Positions 27,938 through 39,579 are shown, numbered from the stretch's first letter. The stretch is DNA of 64,000 nucleotides from Enterobacter cloacae complex sp. ECNIH7 (GCF_002208095.1 NZ_CP017990.1:3472001-3536000); one strand, 5' to 3'. Notes: generated by a model from the letters alone, not told the origin. A program made the numbers and translations.

Positions 27938-28843
27938 TCAGGCCTCGGGTTCCTGATCCGGTACCACCACGCCTTCGCGCGGCTCATCCGGGTTCGGCGC
28001 TGGCAGATTCATCAGCTTCGCCAGGATGCTCGCCAGCTTCAGGCGCATTTCCGGACGGCGGACGATCATATCGATAGCGCCTTTCTCAATGAGGAACTCA
28101 CTGCGCTGGAAGCCAGGCGGCAGCTTTTCGCGAACGGTTTGCTCGATAACGCGAGGACCGGCAAAGCCGATCAGCGCTTTTGGCTCAGCGATGTTCAGAT
28201 CGCCCAGCATCGCGAAGCTCGCGGAGACGCCGCCCATGGTTGGGTCGGTCAGCACGGAGATGTACGGCAGACCGCGCTCCTGCATCTTCGCCAGCGCAGC
28301 AGAGGTTTTCGCCATCTGCATCAGCGACATCAGCGCTTCCTGCATACGCGCACCGCCGGAGGCAGAGAAGCAGATCAGCGGACAGTTGTCTTCCAGCGCC
28401 TGCTCAACGGCACGCACGAAGCGCGCACCGACCACGGAGCCCATCGAGCCGCCCATAAAGGAGAACTCAAACGCAGCGGCAACAGCCGGCATCCCATGCA
28501 GGGTGCCTTTCATAACGACCAGCGCATCTTTCTCGCCGGTCTCTTTCTGTGCCGAGGCCAGACGATCTTTGTATTTTTTGGAATCGCGGAACTTCAGCAC
28601 ATCTTTTGGCTCAAGTTCGCTACCCAGCTCTACCAGAGAGCCTTCGTCCAGCAGGCTATGCAGGCGGTTGCGCGCCGACATACGCATATGGTGGTCACAC
28701 TTCGGACACACCTCAAGGTTGCGCTCCAGCTCTGCGCGGTACAGAACCTGACCGCAGCTATCACACTTCGTCCATACCCCTTCAGGAATGCTCGCTTTGC
28801 GCGTTGGGGTAATGTTGCTTTTAATTCGTTCAATCCAGCTCAT
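27938..28843 (-). CDS. accD: Acetyl-CoA carboxylase carboxyltransferase subunit beta, AccD
   Basis: The 301-residue protein starts [20 protein letters not shown]. The zinc ribbon CDSC...CPKC (C27, C30, C46, C49) and the carboxyltransferase core with [19 protein letters not shown] and [20 protein letters not shown] are visible. With AccA it transfers CO2 from biotin to acetyl-CoA to give malonyl-CoA. The ATG at 28843 (AGGTTATCA upstream) is chosen over a longer in-frame start, since the shorter form matches the family. Confidence 0.97.
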   Translation of the reverse strand: MSWIERIKSNITPTRKASIPEGVWTKCDSCGQVLYRAELERNLEVCPKCDHHMRMSARNRLHSLLDEGSLVELGSELEPKDVLKFRDSKKYKDRLASAQKETGEKDALVVMKGTLHGMPAVAAAFEFSFMGGSMGSVVGARFVRAVEQALEDNCPLICFSASGGARMQEALMSLMQMAKTSAALAKMQERGLPYISVLTDPTMGGVSASFAMLGDLNIAEPKALIGFAGPRVIEQTVREKLPPGFQRSEFLIEKGAIDMIVRRPEMRLKLASILAKLMNLPAPNPDEPREGVVVPDQEPEA

Positions 28844-28997
28844 TGATAACCTTTCTGCCTGAACCTGGTCGTATGCCAGTTTTGCTATAAGAGGCGAATA
28901 ATGCCATTTTTGCCTCCAACAGACCATGAATGTTGCACATTAAAACATAACAGCCCGAAACTTTGGATAAAAAAGTGGTCGAACCGCCAGCGTGCAT

Positions 28998-29657
28998 TTA
29001 CTTCGCTTGTTTTGCCGCCGCACGTTTGTGACGAATGATTTCGATAACGCCCGGCAGTACGGAAAGCACAATAATCGCTACAATCAATAGCTTAAGGTTT
29101 TCCTGCACCACCGGGAGATCGCCAAACAGATAGCCTGCGTAGGTAAACAGCAGTACCCACAGCAGCGCGCCAACCACGTTGTATGCCGCAAAATGACGAT
29201 AGGACATATGCCCCATTCCCGCCACAAACGGTGCAAATGTACGCACAATAGGCACAAAACGCGCAAGGATAATGGTTTTCCCGCCATGGCGTTCATAAAA
29301 CGCATGGGTTTTGTCTAAATAGCTGCGGCGGAAAATTTTCGAATCAGGATTGCTGAACAGCCGCTCACCGAATACCCGTCCAATCGTATAGTTGACCGCA
29401 TCACCGATAATGGCGGCAATCACCATCAGCACAACCATAAGATGCACGTTCAGATCGTTAGTGGGCAACGCCGAGAGCGCCCCGGCAACGAACAGCAGTG
29501 AATCCCCCGGCAGGAATGGGGTAACGACCAGTCCGGTTTCACAAAACAGAATGAGGAACAGAATGGCGTAGACCCAGACGCCATACTGCGCGACCAGCTC
29601 CGCCAGGTGAACATCAATATGCAGGATGAAATCAATCAGAAAACGTATTACGTCCAT
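28998..29657 (-). CDS. dedA: DedA family membrane protein DedA
   Basis: The 219-residue polytopic inner membrane protein carries the DedA/VTT signature: EFGA-like stretch [22 protein letters not shown] and [25 protein letters not shown] with the conserved arginines. DedA family proteins support membrane lipid carrier recycling and proton-motive force homeostasis; the exact role of this member is not settled. It follows truA by 28 bases in the pdxB-usg-truA-dedA order. Confidence 0.95.
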   Translation of the reverse strand: MDVIRFLIDFILHIDVHLAELVAQYGVWVYAILFLILFCETGLVVTPFLPGDSLLFVAGALSALPTNDLNVHLMVVLMVIAAIIGDAVNYTIGRVFGERLFSNPDSKIFRRSYLDKTHAFYERHGGKTIILARFVPIVRTFAPFVAGMGHMSYRHFAAYNVVGALLWVLLFTYAGYLFGDLPVVQENLKLLIVAIIVLSVLPGVIEIIRHKRAAAKQAK

Positions 29658-29685
29658 ATTGTCTAAGCCCTAATTGCACCTTTGT

Positions 29686-30498
29686 TTAGTCCGCTAAAAA
29701 CAGCGGGCCCATTGGCGGTTTCGGCAGGTCAAATCGATCCGGATAGTCTACTGAGACCAGATACAATCCTTCCGCTTTCGCCGTGGCTGCCGCAAGCGTT
29801 CTGTCCTTCGCTGCCAGCAGGTCTGCAATCCAGCTCTCCGGCTGGTGTCCGGCACCCACTTCCATCAGGCTGCCCACAATATTCCTAACCATATGATGTA
29901 CAAAGGCATTGGCTTTGATATCCACCACCACATACGCGCCAAAACGGCTGACGTTTATGTGCATGACGTTGCGCCACGGCGTGCGGGACTGACACTGCAC
30001 CGCACGAAACGACGTAAAGTCATTTTCACCAATCAGACACTGCGCCGCGCGATGCATACGTTCCGCATCAAGCGGTTCATAAAAATGCGTCACGCCCTGG
30101 CTTAACACCGCCGGACGCAGGCGCTGGTTGTAGATGACATAACGGTAGCGACGAGCCGTGGCGCTGAAGCGCGCGTGAAAATCATCCGGCACAGCTTTTA
30201 CCCAACGCACCGCAATGTCACCAGGCAAATTCGCATTTACACCCAGCGTCCAGGCGGCATCCTTACGCACGGCGGTGGTTTCAAAGTGAACCACCTGCCC
30301 CGTACCGTGAACACCCGCGTCCGTACGTCCCGCGCACAGGACGTTGATCGGCTCGTTTGCCACCTGAGAGAGCGCTTTTTCCAGCTTCTCCTGGACGCTG
30401 CGCACCTCGTTCTGACGCTGCCAGCCATAATATTTACTGCCATCGTACTCAATTCCGAGGGCAATTCTATGGACCGGCTTTTGTTCCACGTCTGACAT
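29686..30498 (-). CDS. truA: tRNA pseudouridine(38-40) synthase TruA
   Basis: The 270-residue enzyme modifies uridines 38-40 in the anticodon stem-loop of many tRNAs. The catalytic aspartate is D60 in [32 protein letters not shown] and [17 protein letters not shown] are family motifs. Its ATG overlaps the usg stop codon (ATGA), so translation is coupled. Confidence 0.97.
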   Translation of the reverse strand: MSDVEQKPVHRIALGIEYDGSKYYGWQRQNEVRSVQEKLEKALSQVANEPINVLCAGRTDAGVHGTGQVVHFETTAVRKDAAWTLGVNANLPGDIAVRWVKAVPDDFHARFSATARRYRYVIYNQRLRPAVLSQGVTHFYEPLDAERMHRAAQCLIGENDFTSFRAVQCQSRTPWRNVMHINVSRFGAYVVVDIKANAFVHHMVRNIVGSLMEVGAGHQPESWIADLLAAKDRTLAAATAKAEGLYLVSVDYPDRFDLPKPPMGPLFLAD

Positions 30499-31511
30499 CA
30501 GTACAGGTACTCCTGCACCAGTTTTTCAGCGATTTTGACCGCCATCAGCGCGCCGCCGAAGCGAACGTTATCGGCAACGGACCAGAACTGAACCTGCTCC
30601 GGCATGCCGTAGTCGTTACGCACGCAGCCAACGGAAAGATGCGCGCTGCCGGTGGCATCACCCACCTGGGTCGGGAACTCGCTCTCTTCAGAGAGCACGA
30701 TGTCTTCACCGCGGCCAAACGCGTCGCGCGCCTCTTCTGCCGCCAGCGGACGAAGGGCTTCAAAGCCGACCATCTGCGCGTGGCCGTAGAAGACCGGGGA
30801 CTGCACGACGTTCGCGGAGATCATCAGGCCATCGTCCTGCAGAATTTTACGCACTTCATCGACGATACGACGCTCTTCGCGCACGGAGCCCTCGCGGTCC
30901 GGCAGCAGCGGCAGCATGTTGAACGCCAGTTGGCGACCAAAGAAATCATCTTCGTCAATCGGGATACCGTTCAGCAGCTTCGCGCTCTGCCCGGCCAGCG
31001 CGTCAACGGCCTTTTTGCCGTTCGCGGAAGCGGACAGCAGGCTGGTGACGGTAATGCGCGACAGGCCGCCGTCGTCGATCAGCGGTTTCAGCGCGGTCAG
31101 CAGCTGGCTGGTGAGGCTGTTCGGAACCGCAATAACGTTACGGTTGCGGTAGTCAGCCAGCACAAACGGGTTCACGTCCGGCACCACCAGCGGCACATCC
31201 GGCTCCATTGAGAACAGGCCGCTCAGGTCGATCACCAGGCAGCCTGCGTTGGTCGCCTCTTCAACGTACGCAGCAGTTGCTTCAGCGCCCGCGGCGAAAA
31301 ACGCCAGCTGCGCCTGCGTCCAGTCGAACGCGGCCGCATCCTGGACCATGACGGATTTACCGTTAAAACGCAGATGCTCACCTGCGCTGTCGGTACGGGC
31401 CAGCGCATAGATATCGCCCACCGGGAACTGACGCTCAGCAAGGGTTTCGAGCAGGGCTTCGCCCACGGCACCCGTGGCACCTAAAATGGCAATGTTCCAG
31501 CCTTCAGACAT
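30498..31511 (-). CDS. usg: Usg, aspartate-semialdehyde dehydrogenase homologue
   Basis: The 337-residue protein has the Asd fold: N-terminal NADP-binding motif [16 protein letters not shown] (about 9-24), the catalytic-domain start VPDVNP and the C-terminal dimerisation part. At the place of the catalytic cysteine of Asd the sequence reads VPNSLTSQ with S132 instead of C, so normal dehydrogenase activity is unlikely. The role of Usg is unknown. It lies between pdxB and truA and overlaps truA by one base of the ATGA junction. Confidence 0.93.
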   Translation of the reverse strand: MSEGWNIAILGATGAVGEALLETLAERQFPVGDIYALARTDSAGEHLRFNGKSVMVQDAAAFDWTQAQLAFFAAGAEATAAYVEEATNAGCLVIDLSGLFSMEPDVPLVVPDVNPFVLADYRNRNVIAVPNSLTSQLLTALKPLIDDGGLSRITVTSLLSASANGKKAVDALAGQSAKLLNGIPIDEDDFFGRQLAFNMLPLLPDREGSVREERRIVDEVRKILQDDGLMISANVVQSPVFYGHAQMVGFEALRPLAAEEARDAFGRGEDIVLSEESEFPTQVGDATGSAHLSVGCVRNDYGMPEQVQFWSVADNVRFGGALMAVKIAEKLVQEYLY

Positions 31512-31530
31512 GGTGGTTTACTCCAGAAAT

Positions 31531-31565
31531 AAAAAAGCGTCCCTGTCGGAGTATCCGACAGGGAG
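31531..31565 (-). terminator. Stem-loop with T-run between pdxB and usg
   Basis: On the minus strand TCCCTGTCGGA pairs with TCCGACAGGGA around a TAC loop, and a T6 run follows after three bases. It could attenuate read-through from pdxB into usg-truA. Confidence 0.7.
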
Positions 31566-31578
31566 CATTAAGAAGACA

Positions 31579-32715
31579 TTAATGCGCCGGGTGATGAACG
31601 GCGTTAAATCCCAGCTTATGCAGCAGCGTCGCCGCCGACGCGTCGTCGCACATTACATACAGGGAAGACCACTCGCGGCGCTCAACGTAGTTCTTGCGCA
31701 GCTTATCAAACTCACCCGGGATCCCCGCCACTTTACGCAGCAGCGCATCATCGCGGCGCACATCATACACCAAATGCACCAGCCTTTTCAGCGTTGCCTG
31801 ATCGAGCGGGCCGTGCAGGGTAATGCGGCCAAATTCAGGCGCGGGGAGTAAGGTATCCAGCGCCACCTGCTGCGGATGGCCGATAAAAGCGCTGTAGGCC
31901 TCGAAGACCTGCGTGGTACCGCGTGCTTTGCCTTCCAGGGTATAACCGGCGATATGCGCCGTGCCCACGTCCACCTTGCTAAGCAGCTCAACGTTGAGAT
32001 CCGGCTCCGGCTCCCAGACGTCCAGCACCACGCTGAGGTCTTGTCCTTCGTTCAGGCATGTCAGCAGCGCAGCGTTATCTACGACCGGGCCACGGCAGGC
32101 ATTTATCAGAATAGTGCCAGCCTTCAGACGACGGATCAGCGCCTCGTCAGCAAGATGCAGCGACTTATACGGCCCCTCTTTAAACAGCGGCGTGTGGAAA
32201 GTCAGCACGTCACACTGTTCAACCAGCTCATCCAGCGAGCGGAAATCCCCGTCATCGCCGTTGTCTTTACGCGGCGGATCGCACAGCAGCGTGCGGATCC
32301 CTAACGCTTCCAGGCGCTTTTGCAGGCGCCCGCCGACGTTACCCACGCCGACAATCCCCACCGTGCGGTCCTTCAGCGCAAAACCGTCGCGCTCGGCCAG
32401 CATCAGCAGGGAGGAGAAAACGTATTCCACAACGGCGATGGCGTTACAGCCCGGCGCTGCGGAAAAACCGATTCCGGCCTGCTTCAGCCATTTATCATCC
32501 ACATGATCGGTCCCTGCCGTTGCGGTTCCGACAAACTTAATCGCTTTACCGGCGAGCAACGCCTCATTTACTTTAGTCACCGAGCGCACCATCAGCGCGT
32601 CTGCGTCATCCAGTTCGTTGACCGGGATCGGGCGACCAGGGACAGCCTTAACGTTACCCAGGCGGCTAAACAGCTCACGGGCGTAAGGCATATTTTCATC
32701 AACGAGGATTTTCAC
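31579..32715 (-). CDS. pdxB: Erythronate-4-phosphate dehydrogenase PdxB
   Basis: The 378-residue enzyme oxidises 4-phosphoerythronate in pyridoxal phosphate synthesis. The start is a GTG at 32715 ([20 protein letters not shown]); longer in-frame starts run into the flk promoter region. Features: [13 protein letters not shown], the NAD-binding loop [17 protein letters not shown] (about 116-132), the catalytic arginine in [10 protein letters not shown] and histidine in [16 protein letters not shown], then the PdxB dimerisation domain (about 285-378). Confidence 0.96.
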   Translation of the reverse strand: MKILVDENMPYARELFSRLGNVKAVPGRPIPVNELDDADALMVRSVTKVNEALLAGKAIKFVGTATAGTDHVDDKWLKQAGIGFSAAPGCNAIAVVEYVFSSLLMLAERDGFALKDRTVGIVGVGNVGGRLQKRLEALGIRTLLCDPPRKDNGDDGDFRSLDELVEQCDVLTFHTPLFKEGPYKSLHLADEALIRRLKAGTILINACRGPVVDNAALLTCLNEGQDLSVVLDVWEPEPDLNVELLSKVDVGTAHIAGYTLEGKARGTTQVFEAYSAFIGHPQQVALDTLLPAPEFGRITLHGPLDQATLKRLVHLVYDVRRDDALLRKVAGIPGEFDKLRKNYVERREWSSLYVMCDDASAATLLHKLGFNAVHHPAH

Positions 32716-32828
32716 GTCTGAGTACCTGTTTGAGAGGAAGAAAACCTGCCAAGTGTGCCATAATCTCGCCGCCAGGCATATATGTATGCCTGGTTTACGC
32801 TGAGTTTTGACTTTAAGGATTTTTGACG

Positions 32829-33833
32829 ATGCAGCCCATTTCAGGTACGCCGCCACGCCCTCCGGGTGAAGGCCCTGTCACGCCAAACGTTGCCGGTGAA
32901 CAACCGCTATCCACGCAACAGCGCACCGTGCTGGAGCGACTGATCACGCGCCTGATTGCGCTGACTTCACAGCAAAACGCGGAAGTCTGGGCCGGGGTAA
33001 AGCATGATTTAGGCGTGAGGAACGACGCACCTCTGCAGTCGCGCCATTTCCCTGCGGCCGAGCAAAACCTGAACCAGCGTATTAATACCGCGCAGCAGAA
33101 CCACACCACGCGCCAGATTGTTGCTCAGCTGACGGAGCTGCTGGGCCAGGGTAATAACCGCCAGGCGGTGAGCGATTTTATTCGCCAGCAGTATGGTCAG
33201 ACCGCGCTGGGCCAGCTGACGCCCGACCAGCTCAAAACCGTGCTGACCCTGCTGCAGAACAACGAGCTGTCAATCCCGCAGCCTCAGGTGCGCCCGGCAA
33301 CCGAGCGTCCGCTGCTGCCAGCCGAGCACAACACGCTCAAGCAGATGGTGACGAAGCTGGCTGCGGCCACCGGCGAACCGACGAAGCTTATCTGGCAATC
33401 CATGCTGGAGCTGTCCGGCGTGAAGGCGGGTGAGTTAATCCCGGCCAGACAGTTTACTCATCTGGTGACCTGGCTCCAGGCGCGCCAGACGCTCAGCACC
33501 CAGAATACCCCTACCCTGCATACCGTCCAGGCGGCACTGAAGCAGCCGCTTGAGCCGCACGAATTTGAAGTCATCCGGGATTACGCCCAGCAAAACTGGC
33601 AAGCCACGCCGCAAACGGTACTGACCACCGCGCAGGTGCAGGATCTGCTCAATAAAATCTTCGTTCGCCGCGCCGAGCGCGAGGGCGGCGTGCCGGAGGT
33701 GAGAAACATTCAGCCGATCTACAGCCCGCTGTTTGCGCCGGTCGTCGAGACGTTCAGAACGCTCTCTGCGCGTCCGGGGTTGATGTTTATTGCGCTACTG
33801 ATTGCGCTGGCGATTTTCTGGCTGGTTGCCTGA
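32829..33833 (+). CDS. flk: Flagellar regulator Flk (RflH)
   Basis: The 334-residue protein begins [17 protein letters not shown], has Gln-rich helical regions, and ends with a single C-terminal membrane anchor (about residues 312-332, [18 protein letters not shown]). It matches Flk, which in Salmonella helps prevent early secretion of late flagellar substrates before the P and L rings form. The ATG at 32829 is preferred to a TTG two codons earlier. It is divergent from pdxB and convergent with yfcJ. Confidence 0.92.
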   Translation: MQPISGTPPRPPGEGPVTPNVAGEQPLSTQQRTVLERLITRLIALTSQQNAEVWAGVKHDLGVRNDAPLQSRHFPAAEQNLNQRINTAQQNHTTRQIVAQLTELLGQGNNRQAVSDFIRQQYGQTALGQLTPDQLKTVLTLLQNNELSIPQPQVRPATERPLLPAEHNTLKQMVTKLAAATGEPTKLIWQSMLELSGVKAGELIPARQFTHLVTWLQARQTLSTQNTPTLHTVQAALKQPLEPHEFEVIRDYAQQNWQATPQTVLTTAQVQDLLNKIFVRRAEREGGVPEVRNIQPIYSPLFAPVVETFRTLSARPGLMFIALLIALAIFWLVA

Positions 33834-33837
33834 GGTT

Positions 33838-33916
33838 TTGCCCGGCGGCGCTGCGCTTACCGGGCCTACAACGGCTCGAACCGTAGGCCGGGTAAGGCAC
33901 AGCCGCTACCCGGCAA
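33838..33916. repeat. REP pair (BIME) between flk and yfcJ
   Basis: Two REP units in opposite orientation (GCCCGGCGGCGCTGCGCTTA and GGCCGGGTAAGGCACAGCCG) flank a short spacer between the convergent stop codons. Same family as at 1191-1264. Confidence 0.85.
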
Positions 33917-33923
33917 CAGCGGC

Positions 33924-35102
33924 TTAAGTCCTGCGAAACGCCACCAGCGTGACCACGATCCCAACCACCGCAGAAACCGCACCGGCCAGAAAGACGGACG
34001 GATAACCAAACGAGGTGGCTAACACCCCGGCCAGCGGTCCGGTTACTCCGTATGAGATATCCTGAAACGCCGCATAGCCGCCCAGCGCCGTACCGCGCAC
34101 CTGCGGGGCCACGCGCTTCACCACTTCAACGCCCAGCGCCGGGAAGATCAGTGAACAGCCGCAGCCGGTTAGCGCCGCGCCGAGCAGCGCAACGGATGCC
34201 ACGGGAGCATTCCACAGCAGCAGCAGACCGATAGTCTCAATCACCAGCGACGCCACCGCCACCTTCACGCCGCCGAAGCGATCCGGCATCCAGCCGAAGA
34301 AGACACGCATCAGCACAAACGCGCCGCCAAACGCGGTAAGCGTAAAACCGGCCATCGCCCAGCCGCGGCTCATAAAATAGAGCGAGACGAAGGTACCAAT
34401 CACCGCAAAACCCACGCCCTGCAGCGCCAGGCCAAGACCCGGCTGCCAGATTTGGCCGACCACGCTCCACAGGGAAGGTCGCTCGCCTTTGTGCGCGGGC
34501 ACCTTACGCACCGAACCGTTAAACGCCCACGCCAGCAGGGGTAAAGCCATCGTGGTGGCAGCCAGCACCGCAAACCCAAACTGGCTATTGATCAGCAACC
34601 CAAGCGGTGCTCCTGCGGCCAGCGCGCCATAGATGGCCATACCGTTCCAGGACATCACCTTGCCGGAGCGTGCAGGACCCACCAGCCCCATTCCCCAGGT
34701 CAGGGTGCCGGTCAGCAGCTGGCTTTCACCAAAGCCAAGGATTAAACGGCCCAGCACCAGCAGCGCAAACTTATACGCGGCATCTACCGGCAGGAGAGCA
34801 GCCAGCAGCCATGCGCCGCCCGCCAGCCCACAGGCAAACATTCCCTGTAACGCCGAGCGTTTTGCACCGTGCTGATCCGCCAGCCGTCCGGCGTAGCCGC
34901 GGGTCAATACCGTGGCTAAAAACTGAATGCCAACGGCAATGCCGACCATGGTGTTGCCATAGCCCAGCTCCTGATGAACGAACAGCGGGATCACCGGCAG
35001 CGGCAGGCCAACGGTCATATAGGTCAGAAATACCGCGAAAGCGATACGGAACAGCGAGACGTTCGCTGAAGAGGTTGTTTCTGTTTGAGTTACTGCAGTC
35101 AT
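33924..35102 (-). CDS. yfcJ: MFS transporter YfcJ
   Basis: The 392-residue protein is a 12-segment major facilitator with the motif-A-like loop [17 protein letters not shown] after the second segment and a second copy [16 protein letters not shown] in the C-terminal half. Length and sequence match YfcJ, an uncharacterised member close to the arabinose exporter group (YhhS/YfcJ). Its substrate is unknown; sensitivity or export phenotypes for glyphosate-like compounds have been associated with YhhS rather than this protein. It stands alone downstream of fabB. Confidence 0.9.
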   Translation of the reverse strand: MTAVTQTETTSSANVSLFRIAFAVFLTYMTVGLPLPVIPLFVHQELGYGNTMVGIAVGIQFLATVLTRGYAGRLADQHGAKRSALQGMFACGLAGGAWLLAALLPVDAAYKFALLVLGRLILGFGESQLLTGTLTWGMGLVGPARSGKVMSWNGMAIYGALAAGAPLGLLINSQFGFAVLAATTMALPLLAWAFNGSVRKVPAHKGERPSLWSVVGQIWQPGLGLALQGVGFAVIGTFVSLYFMSRGWAMAGFTLTAFGGAFVLMRVFFGWMPDRFGGVKVAVASLVIETIGLLLLWNAPVASVALLGAALTGCGCSLIFPALGVEVVKRVAPQVRGTALGGYAAFQDISYGVTGPLAGVLATSFGYPSVFLAGAVSAVVGIVVTLVAFRRT

Positions 35103-35264
35103 GCTTTACTCCGAAATGAAGAGTAAGGCGGGGAAATGCCACGCCCCCTCTACCTGATAATCAGGATTAAGGTGCGTTGGTTGACGTTAAACGCTTACGC
35201 ATTATCGTGAGGATAATGTTGAGGGGTGAAGTTTGCCTGTGAGATCAGCCGCTTGTCAATGCAT

Positions 35265-35288
35265 AAAAAAGGGAGCCTTATGGCTCCC
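35265..35288 (-). terminator. Terminator after fabB
   Basis: Minus strand GGGAGCC-ATAA-GGCTCCC stem followed by six T residues, 21 bases after the fabB stop. Confidence 0.85.
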
Positions 35289-35309
35289 TTCCGGATTCAA
35301 ACGTAAAAC

Positions 35310-36527
35310 TTATGCTTTCAGCTTACGCATAACCAGCGTGGCGTTGGTGCCACCAAAGCCGAAGCTGTTTGACATGACGGTGGTCAGCGTCGCGTCCATT
35401 GGTTTGGTCACGATGTTCAGGCCAGCAGCCTGCTCGTCCATCTCATCAATGTTGATGCTTGGCGCGATAAAGCCGTTTTCCAGCATCAGCAGAGAGTAGA
35501 TCGCTTCCTGCACGCCAGCCGCACCCAGCGAGTGGCCGGTCATGGCTTTGGTCGCAGAGATTGCCGGGCTGTTGTCGCCGAAGACTTCACGGATCGCACC
35601 CAGCTCTTTCACGTCGCCTACCGGAGTAGAGGTACCGTGGGAGTTCAGGTAGTCGATTGGGGTGTCAACGCCGTGCATCGCCATCTTCATGCAGCGCACC
35701 GCGCCTTCGCCGGATGGCGCAACCATGTCGGCGCCGTCAGACGTCGCACCGTAGCCCACGATTTCAGCGTAGATATGCGCGCCACGTGCCAGAGCATGCT
35801 CCAGCTCTTCAACCACAACCATACCGCCGCCGCCCGCGATAACGAAACCGTCACGGTGCGCATCATAGGTACGGGAGGCTTTATCCGGGGTTTCATTGTA
35901 CCTGGTGGACAGTGCGCCCATCGCGTCGAATTCACAGGCCATTTCCCAGCCCAGCTCTTCGCCGCCGCCAGCAAATACGATGTCCTGTTTACCCAGCTGG
36001 ATCTGCTCAACAGCATTACCGATGCAGTGCGCGGAGGTCGCACACGCGGAGCTGATGGAGTAGTTCACACCGTGGATTTTGAATGGGGTCGCCAGGCACG
36101 CGGAAACCGCAGAGCCCATGGCTTTGGTTACCACGTACGGACCTACTGCTTTCAGACCACGCGGGCTACGCATTGCGTCAGCGCCGAATACCTGCGCTTT
36201 TGATGAGCCGCCGGAACCGGCGATCAGACCCACGCGCGGGTTGTTCTGATAAACCTCTTCGCTCAGGCCGGAATCTTTGATCGCTTCCTGCATGGAGAGA
36301 TAAGCATAAATAGAGGCATCGTTCATGAAACGAACCACTTTGCGGTCAATCAAACCGGTGGTGTCCAGTTTGACGTTACCCCATACGTGGCTACGCATAC
36401 CTGAATCTTTAAACTCTTCAGAGAAAGTGATCCCGGAGCGTCCTTCACGCAGAGATGCCAGGACTTCCTGCTGGTTATTACCGATGCTGGAAACAATGCC
36501 CAGGCCAGTAATCACTGCACGTTTCAT
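35310..36527 (-). CDS. fabB: 3-oxoacyl-ACP synthase I FabB
   Basis: The 405-residue KAS I enzyme elongates fatty acyl-ACP and is required for unsaturated fatty acid synthesis. The catalytic triad is visible: cysteine in [12 protein letters not shown] (near residue 163), histidine in [12 protein letters not shown] (near 298) and histidine in [13 protein letters not shown] (near 333). Its upstream region holds FabR and FadR boxes, matching the known control of fabB. It is divergent from mnmC and ends at a strong terminator. Confidence 0.98.
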   Translation of the reverse strand: MKRAVITGLGIVSSIGNNQQEVLASLREGRSGITFSEEFKDSGMRSHVWGNVKLDTTGLIDRKVVRFMNDASIYAYLSMQEAIKDSGLSEEVYQNNPRVGLIAGSGGSSKAQVFGADAMRSPRGLKAVGPYVVTKAMGSAVSACLATPFKIHGVNYSISSACATSAHCIGNAVEQIQLGKQDIVFAGGGEELGWEMACEFDAMGALSTRYNETPDKASRTYDAHRDGFVIAGGGGMVVVEELEHALARGAHIYAEIVGYGATSDGADMVAPSGEGAVRCMKMAMHGVDTPIDYLNSHGTSTPVGDVKELGAIREVFGDNSPAISATKAMTGHSLGAAGVQEAIYSLLMLENGFIAPSINIDEMDEQAAGLNIVTKPMDATLTTVMSNSFGFGGTNATLVMRKLKA

Positions 36528-36574
36528 TCAATACCTCTGTAAGTCGCACTATAGTAAGTTTCGAGTCGCACAAT

Positions 36575-36592
36575 AGCGTACACTTGTACGCC
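36575..36592. promoter_or_regulatory. FabR operator of fabB
   Basis: AGCGTACACTTGTACGCC is a near-perfect 18-bp palindrome of the FabR type found before fabA and fabB. It is 48 bases upstream of the fabB ATG. Confidence 0.8.
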
Positions 36593-36595
36593 GAA

Positions 36596-36608
36596 CAAGT
36601 CCGATCAG
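36596..36608 (-). promoter_or_regulatory. FadR activator site of fabB
   Basis: Minus strand CTGATCGGACTTG matches 10 of 13 positions of the FadR core CTGGTCNGACCAG and lies just upstream of the FabR palindrome, as in E. coli where FadR activates fabB. Confidence 0.75.
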
Positions 36609-36685
36609 ACATTTTCTGCGGAAATTTGCACCGATGGACTCACATCGTTAAGATCGTGCCACTGCCTGTCAGACGAGTAACTTAC

Positions 36686-38683
36686 GTGAAACAAAACGCT
36701 ATACAACCCGCCAACCTCGAATTCAACGCTGAGGGTACACCTGTTTCCCGAGATTTTGATGACGTCTATTTTTCTAATGATAACGGACTCGAAGAAACTC
36801 GCTATGTTTTCCTCGACGGAAACCAGCTCAGCACCCGCTTCCCGGAGCATCCGCGGAGCCTGTTTGTGGTCGCGGAAAGCGGATTCGGCACCGGGCTCAA
36901 TTTTCTGACCCTCTGGCAGGCGTTTGACCAGTTTCACGCTGCCCACCCTGAGGCTACGCTACAAAGATTACATTTCATCAGTTTCGAAAAATTCCCGCTC
37001 ACCGCGCACGATCTGCGGCTCGCTCATCAGCGCTGGCCAGAGCTTGCAGCCTGGGCGGAGCAGCTTCAGGCGCAGTGGCCGCCCCACATCGGCGGCTGCC
37101 ACCGTCTGATTCTGGACAGCGGACGCGTGACGCTGGATTTATGGCTTGGCGACATCAATGACCTGACCGATACGCTCGATGATTCGATGAATCAGACGGT
37201 GGACGCCTGGTTCCTTGACGGCTTTGCCCCCGCCAAAAACCCGGACATGTGGAGCCAGCATCTGTTTAGCGCGATGGCGCGGCTGGCGCGCCCGGGCGCA
37301 ACGCTTGCCACCTTCACCTCGGCAGGCTTTGTCCGCCGCGGACTGCAGGAGGCGGGCTTTACCATGCAGAAAACCAAAGGTTTTGGCCGCAAGCGCGACA
37401 TGCTGGTCGGCAGAATGGAGCAGACGCTGGATATTCCCGCACAGGCACCCTGGTTTGCGCGCCGCGCCAGCGCATCCCGTGAGGTGGCGATAGTCGGCGG
37501 GGGGATCGCCAGCGCCCTGCTGTCTCTCGCGCTTCTCCACCGCGGCTGGCAGGTCACGCTCTACTGTGCTGACGACGCGCCAGCAAGCGGCGCGTCCGGC
37601 AACCGCCAGGGGGCGCTCTATCCGCTTTTAAGCGCGCACGACCCGGCCCTGTTCCGGTTTTTCCCGGCGGCATTTACCTTCGCTCGTCGCCTGTACGATG
37701 CCCTGCCGGTGGCGTTTGACCATGACTGGTGCGGCGTGACGCAGCTCGGCTGGGATGAAAAGAGCCAGCAAAAAATCACGCAGATGCTGTCGCTGGGTCT
37801 GCCTGACGAGATTGCCCGTGCGGTAAGTGCGCAAGAGGTGGCAGAGACCGCTGGCGTGGAAACCGGGTGTGGAGGCATTCAGTATCCGCTCGGCGGCTGG
37901 CTGTGCCCGGCTGAACTGACCGCGGCAGCCATTGCCCTGGCGCAGTCGCGCGGGCTGACGGCGCATTATGCTCGCAAGGTTGAATCGTTGAGCCGGACAG
38001 AACGCTGGAATCTGCGTTTTGCCGATGGCAAAGAGGCGAGTCATGCCAGCGTTGTGCTGGCAAACGGGCATAACATCAGCCAGTTTATCCAGACAGAGTC
38101 ATTGCCGGTTTATCCGGTCGGCGGCCAGGTAAGCCATATTCCTTCCGCGCCTGAACTGAGCAAACTGCGTCAGGTGCTGTGCTATGACGGCTATCTGACG
38201 CCGCAAAATCCGTCTAACGGCCACCACTGCATCGGGGCCAGCTATCATCGTGGCGAAACGGATATGCGCTACAGCGAAGCGGATCAGGCCCAGAACCGCC
38301 AGCGCCTGATTGACTGTTTCCCGGATGCGGCGTGGGCGAAAGAGGTTGACGTCAGCGAGGGTGACGCGCGCTGCGGCGTGCGCTGCGCCACCCGCGATCA
38401 TCTGCCGATGGCGGGAAATGTGCCGGACTATGATGCGACGCTTGAGGCCTATCAGGATCTTGCTGAACGCAAGGAAACGGCGGCGGCCTCGCCGGTGTAT
38501 CCGGAGCTGTTTATGCTGGGTGGATTAGGATCTCGCGGGCTCTGTTCCGCACCGCTGCTGGCAGAAGTGTTAGCCGCGCAAATGAGCGGCGAGCCGATTC
38601 CGCTGGACAGGATTACTCTTGCGGGGCTAAATCCGAATCGATTGTGGGTACGGAAACTGCTGAAGGGGAAGAAGGTTAAGTAG
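36686..38683 (+). CDS. mnmC: Bifunctional tRNA 5-methylaminomethyl-2-thiouridine enzyme MnmC
   Basis: The 665-residue enzyme finishes mnm5s2U at the wobble position. The N-terminal methyltransferase part (about 1-245; [11 protein letters not shown] loop and [15 protein letters not shown]) and the C-terminal FAD oxidoreductase (about 260-660; [18 protein letters not shown] and [12 protein letters not shown]) are both present. A GTG at 36686 is chosen: longer in-frame starts (from 36584) would place coding sequence over the FabR/FadR operators, and [17 protein letters not shown] matches the family N-terminus. Confidence 0.96.
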   Translation: MKQNAIQPANLEFNAEGTPVSRDFDDVYFSNDNGLEETRYVFLDGNQLSTRFPEHPRSLFVVAESGFGTGLNFLTLWQAFDQFHAAHPEATLQRLHFISFEKFPLTAHDLRLAHQRWPELAAWAEQLQAQWPPHIGGCHRLILDSGRVTLDLWLGDINDLTDTLDDSMNQTVDAWFLDGFAPAKNPDMWSQHLFSAMARLARPGATLATFTSAGFVRRGLQEAGFTMQKTKGFGRKRDMLVGRMEQTLDIPAQAPWFARRASASREVAIVGGGIASALLSLALLHRGWQVTLYCADDAPASGASGNRQGALYPLLSAHDPALFRFFPAAFTFARRLYDALPVAFDHDWCGVTQLGWDEKSQQKITQMLSLGLPDEIARAVSAQEVAETAGVETGCGGIQYPLGGWLCPAELTAAAIALAQSRGLTAHYARKVESLSRTERWNLRFADGKEASHASVVLANGHNISQFIQTESLPVYPVGGQVSHIPSAPELSKLRQVLCYDGYLTPQNPSNGHHCIGASYHRGETDMRYSEADQAQNRQRLIDCFPDAAWAKEVDVSEGDARCGVRCATRDHLPMAGNVPDYDATLEAYQDLAERKETAAASPVYPELFMLGGLGSRGLCSAPLLAEVLAAQMSGEPIPLDRITLAGLNPNRLWVRKLLKGKKVK

Positions 38684-38685
38684 GG

Positions 38686-38731
38686 TGCGGTCTGGTGCCC
38701 TCACCCCGTCCCTCTCCCACAGGGAGAGGGA
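38686..38731 (+). repeat. Short palindromic repeat, family A, copy 3
   Basis: GTGCGGTCTGGTGCCCTCAC then CCCTCTCCC-ACA-GGGAGAGGG, starting 3 bases after the mnmC stop. Nearly identical to the copy at 18491, including the GTGCGGTCTG left flank. Confidence 0.8.
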
Positions 38732-38741
38732 GGTGAAACAC

Positions 38742-39020
38742 TTACTTCGCTTTCGCCTGCTGGAACAAAGTGTCCCACATGCCTAACACCAGAGACTGAT
38801 CGCGCGGCGAGAGTTCTCCGGCCTGAATGGCTTTCTCCAGACTGCGGGCCACTTCGGCGTGAACGGCGTCGGCAGAGTGATCGTCCCCCGCTTCCAGCTC
38901 GGCTACCGCGAGCGTCAGGTGACCACGCAGATAACCGCTGGCGAACAGCTCATCATCACTGGCGTGTTCCACCATGTCATCAATTAACGCCAGAATGCGT
39001 GATTCAAATTCTGCGATCAT
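38742..39020 (-). CDS. yfcL: YfcL family protein
   Basis: The 92-residue acidic protein ([33 protein letters not shown]...) matches YfcL. It is helical, with no signal or membrane segment. No function is known to me. It is the last gene of a leftward unit prmB-aroC-mepA-yfcA-epmC-yfcL, 13 bases after epmC. Confidence 0.9.
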   Translation of the reverse strand: MIAEFESRILALIDDMVEHASDDELFASGYLRGHLTLAVAELEAGDDHSADAVHAEVARSLEKAIQAGELSPRDQSLVLGMWDTLFQQAKAK

Positions 39021-39033
39021 CTTCTTTCCTCTG

Positions 39034-39579
39034 TTAAAGATCTTCCGGCCAAGGGAAGCATTCCGCCGTGATAACCGGCGTGTGGTAATAATTCTGTAAG
39101 GCCTCGATCAGGCGTGCCGGACGTTCGGGGATGCCTTTCTCAAGATATTCCATCACCTGCGCATGAACGCGGCGCTGGAAGACGATACGGTCTGGCTCGA
39201 AGTCGCCTTCGAGGTTGTCGCAGCTGACGTTGAACGGGAAACCCGCCGCGACGCAGAATAGCCATTCCAGCGCCTGCGGCTTCACTTCCACATCTTCAAA
39301 CTGGCCCTGCGTTGCGGCATCACGTCCGTCCGGGCAGTACCAGTAACCGAAGTCCACCAGCTCGCGCCGCGCTTTCCCCGCGATGCACCAGTGCGAAATC
39401 TCGTGCAAGCCGCTGGCATAAAAGCCGTGGGCAAAGACGATGCGGTTATACGGAACCTCTGCATCAGCAGGAAGATAGATCGGTTCGTCGTCGCCTTTAA
39501 TCAGACGGGTATTAAAATCGTCAGCAAAACAGCCGTCGAAAATCTCAATCAGCTGTTCGTATTTATGCGTACTGTTCAT
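39034..39579 (-). CDS. epmC: Elongation factor P hydroxylase EpmC (YfcM)
   Basis: The 181-residue protein matches EpmC, which hydroxylates the beta-lysyl-lysine side chain of elongation factor P as the last step of its modification. The likely metal ligands are in [21 protein letters not shown] (HExxH-like HEISH, about residues 71-75). The ATG overlaps the yfcA stop (TAATG), giving coupled translation. Confidence 0.94.
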   Translation of the reverse strand: MNSTHKYEQLIEIFDGCFADDFNTRLIKGDDEPIYLPADAEVPYNRIVFAHGFYASGLHEISHWCIAGKARRELVDFGYWYCPDGRDAATQGQFEDVEVKPQALEWLFCVAAGFPFNVSCDNLEGDFEPDRIVFQRRVHAQVMEYLEKGIPERPARLIEALQNYYHTPVITAECFPWPEDL

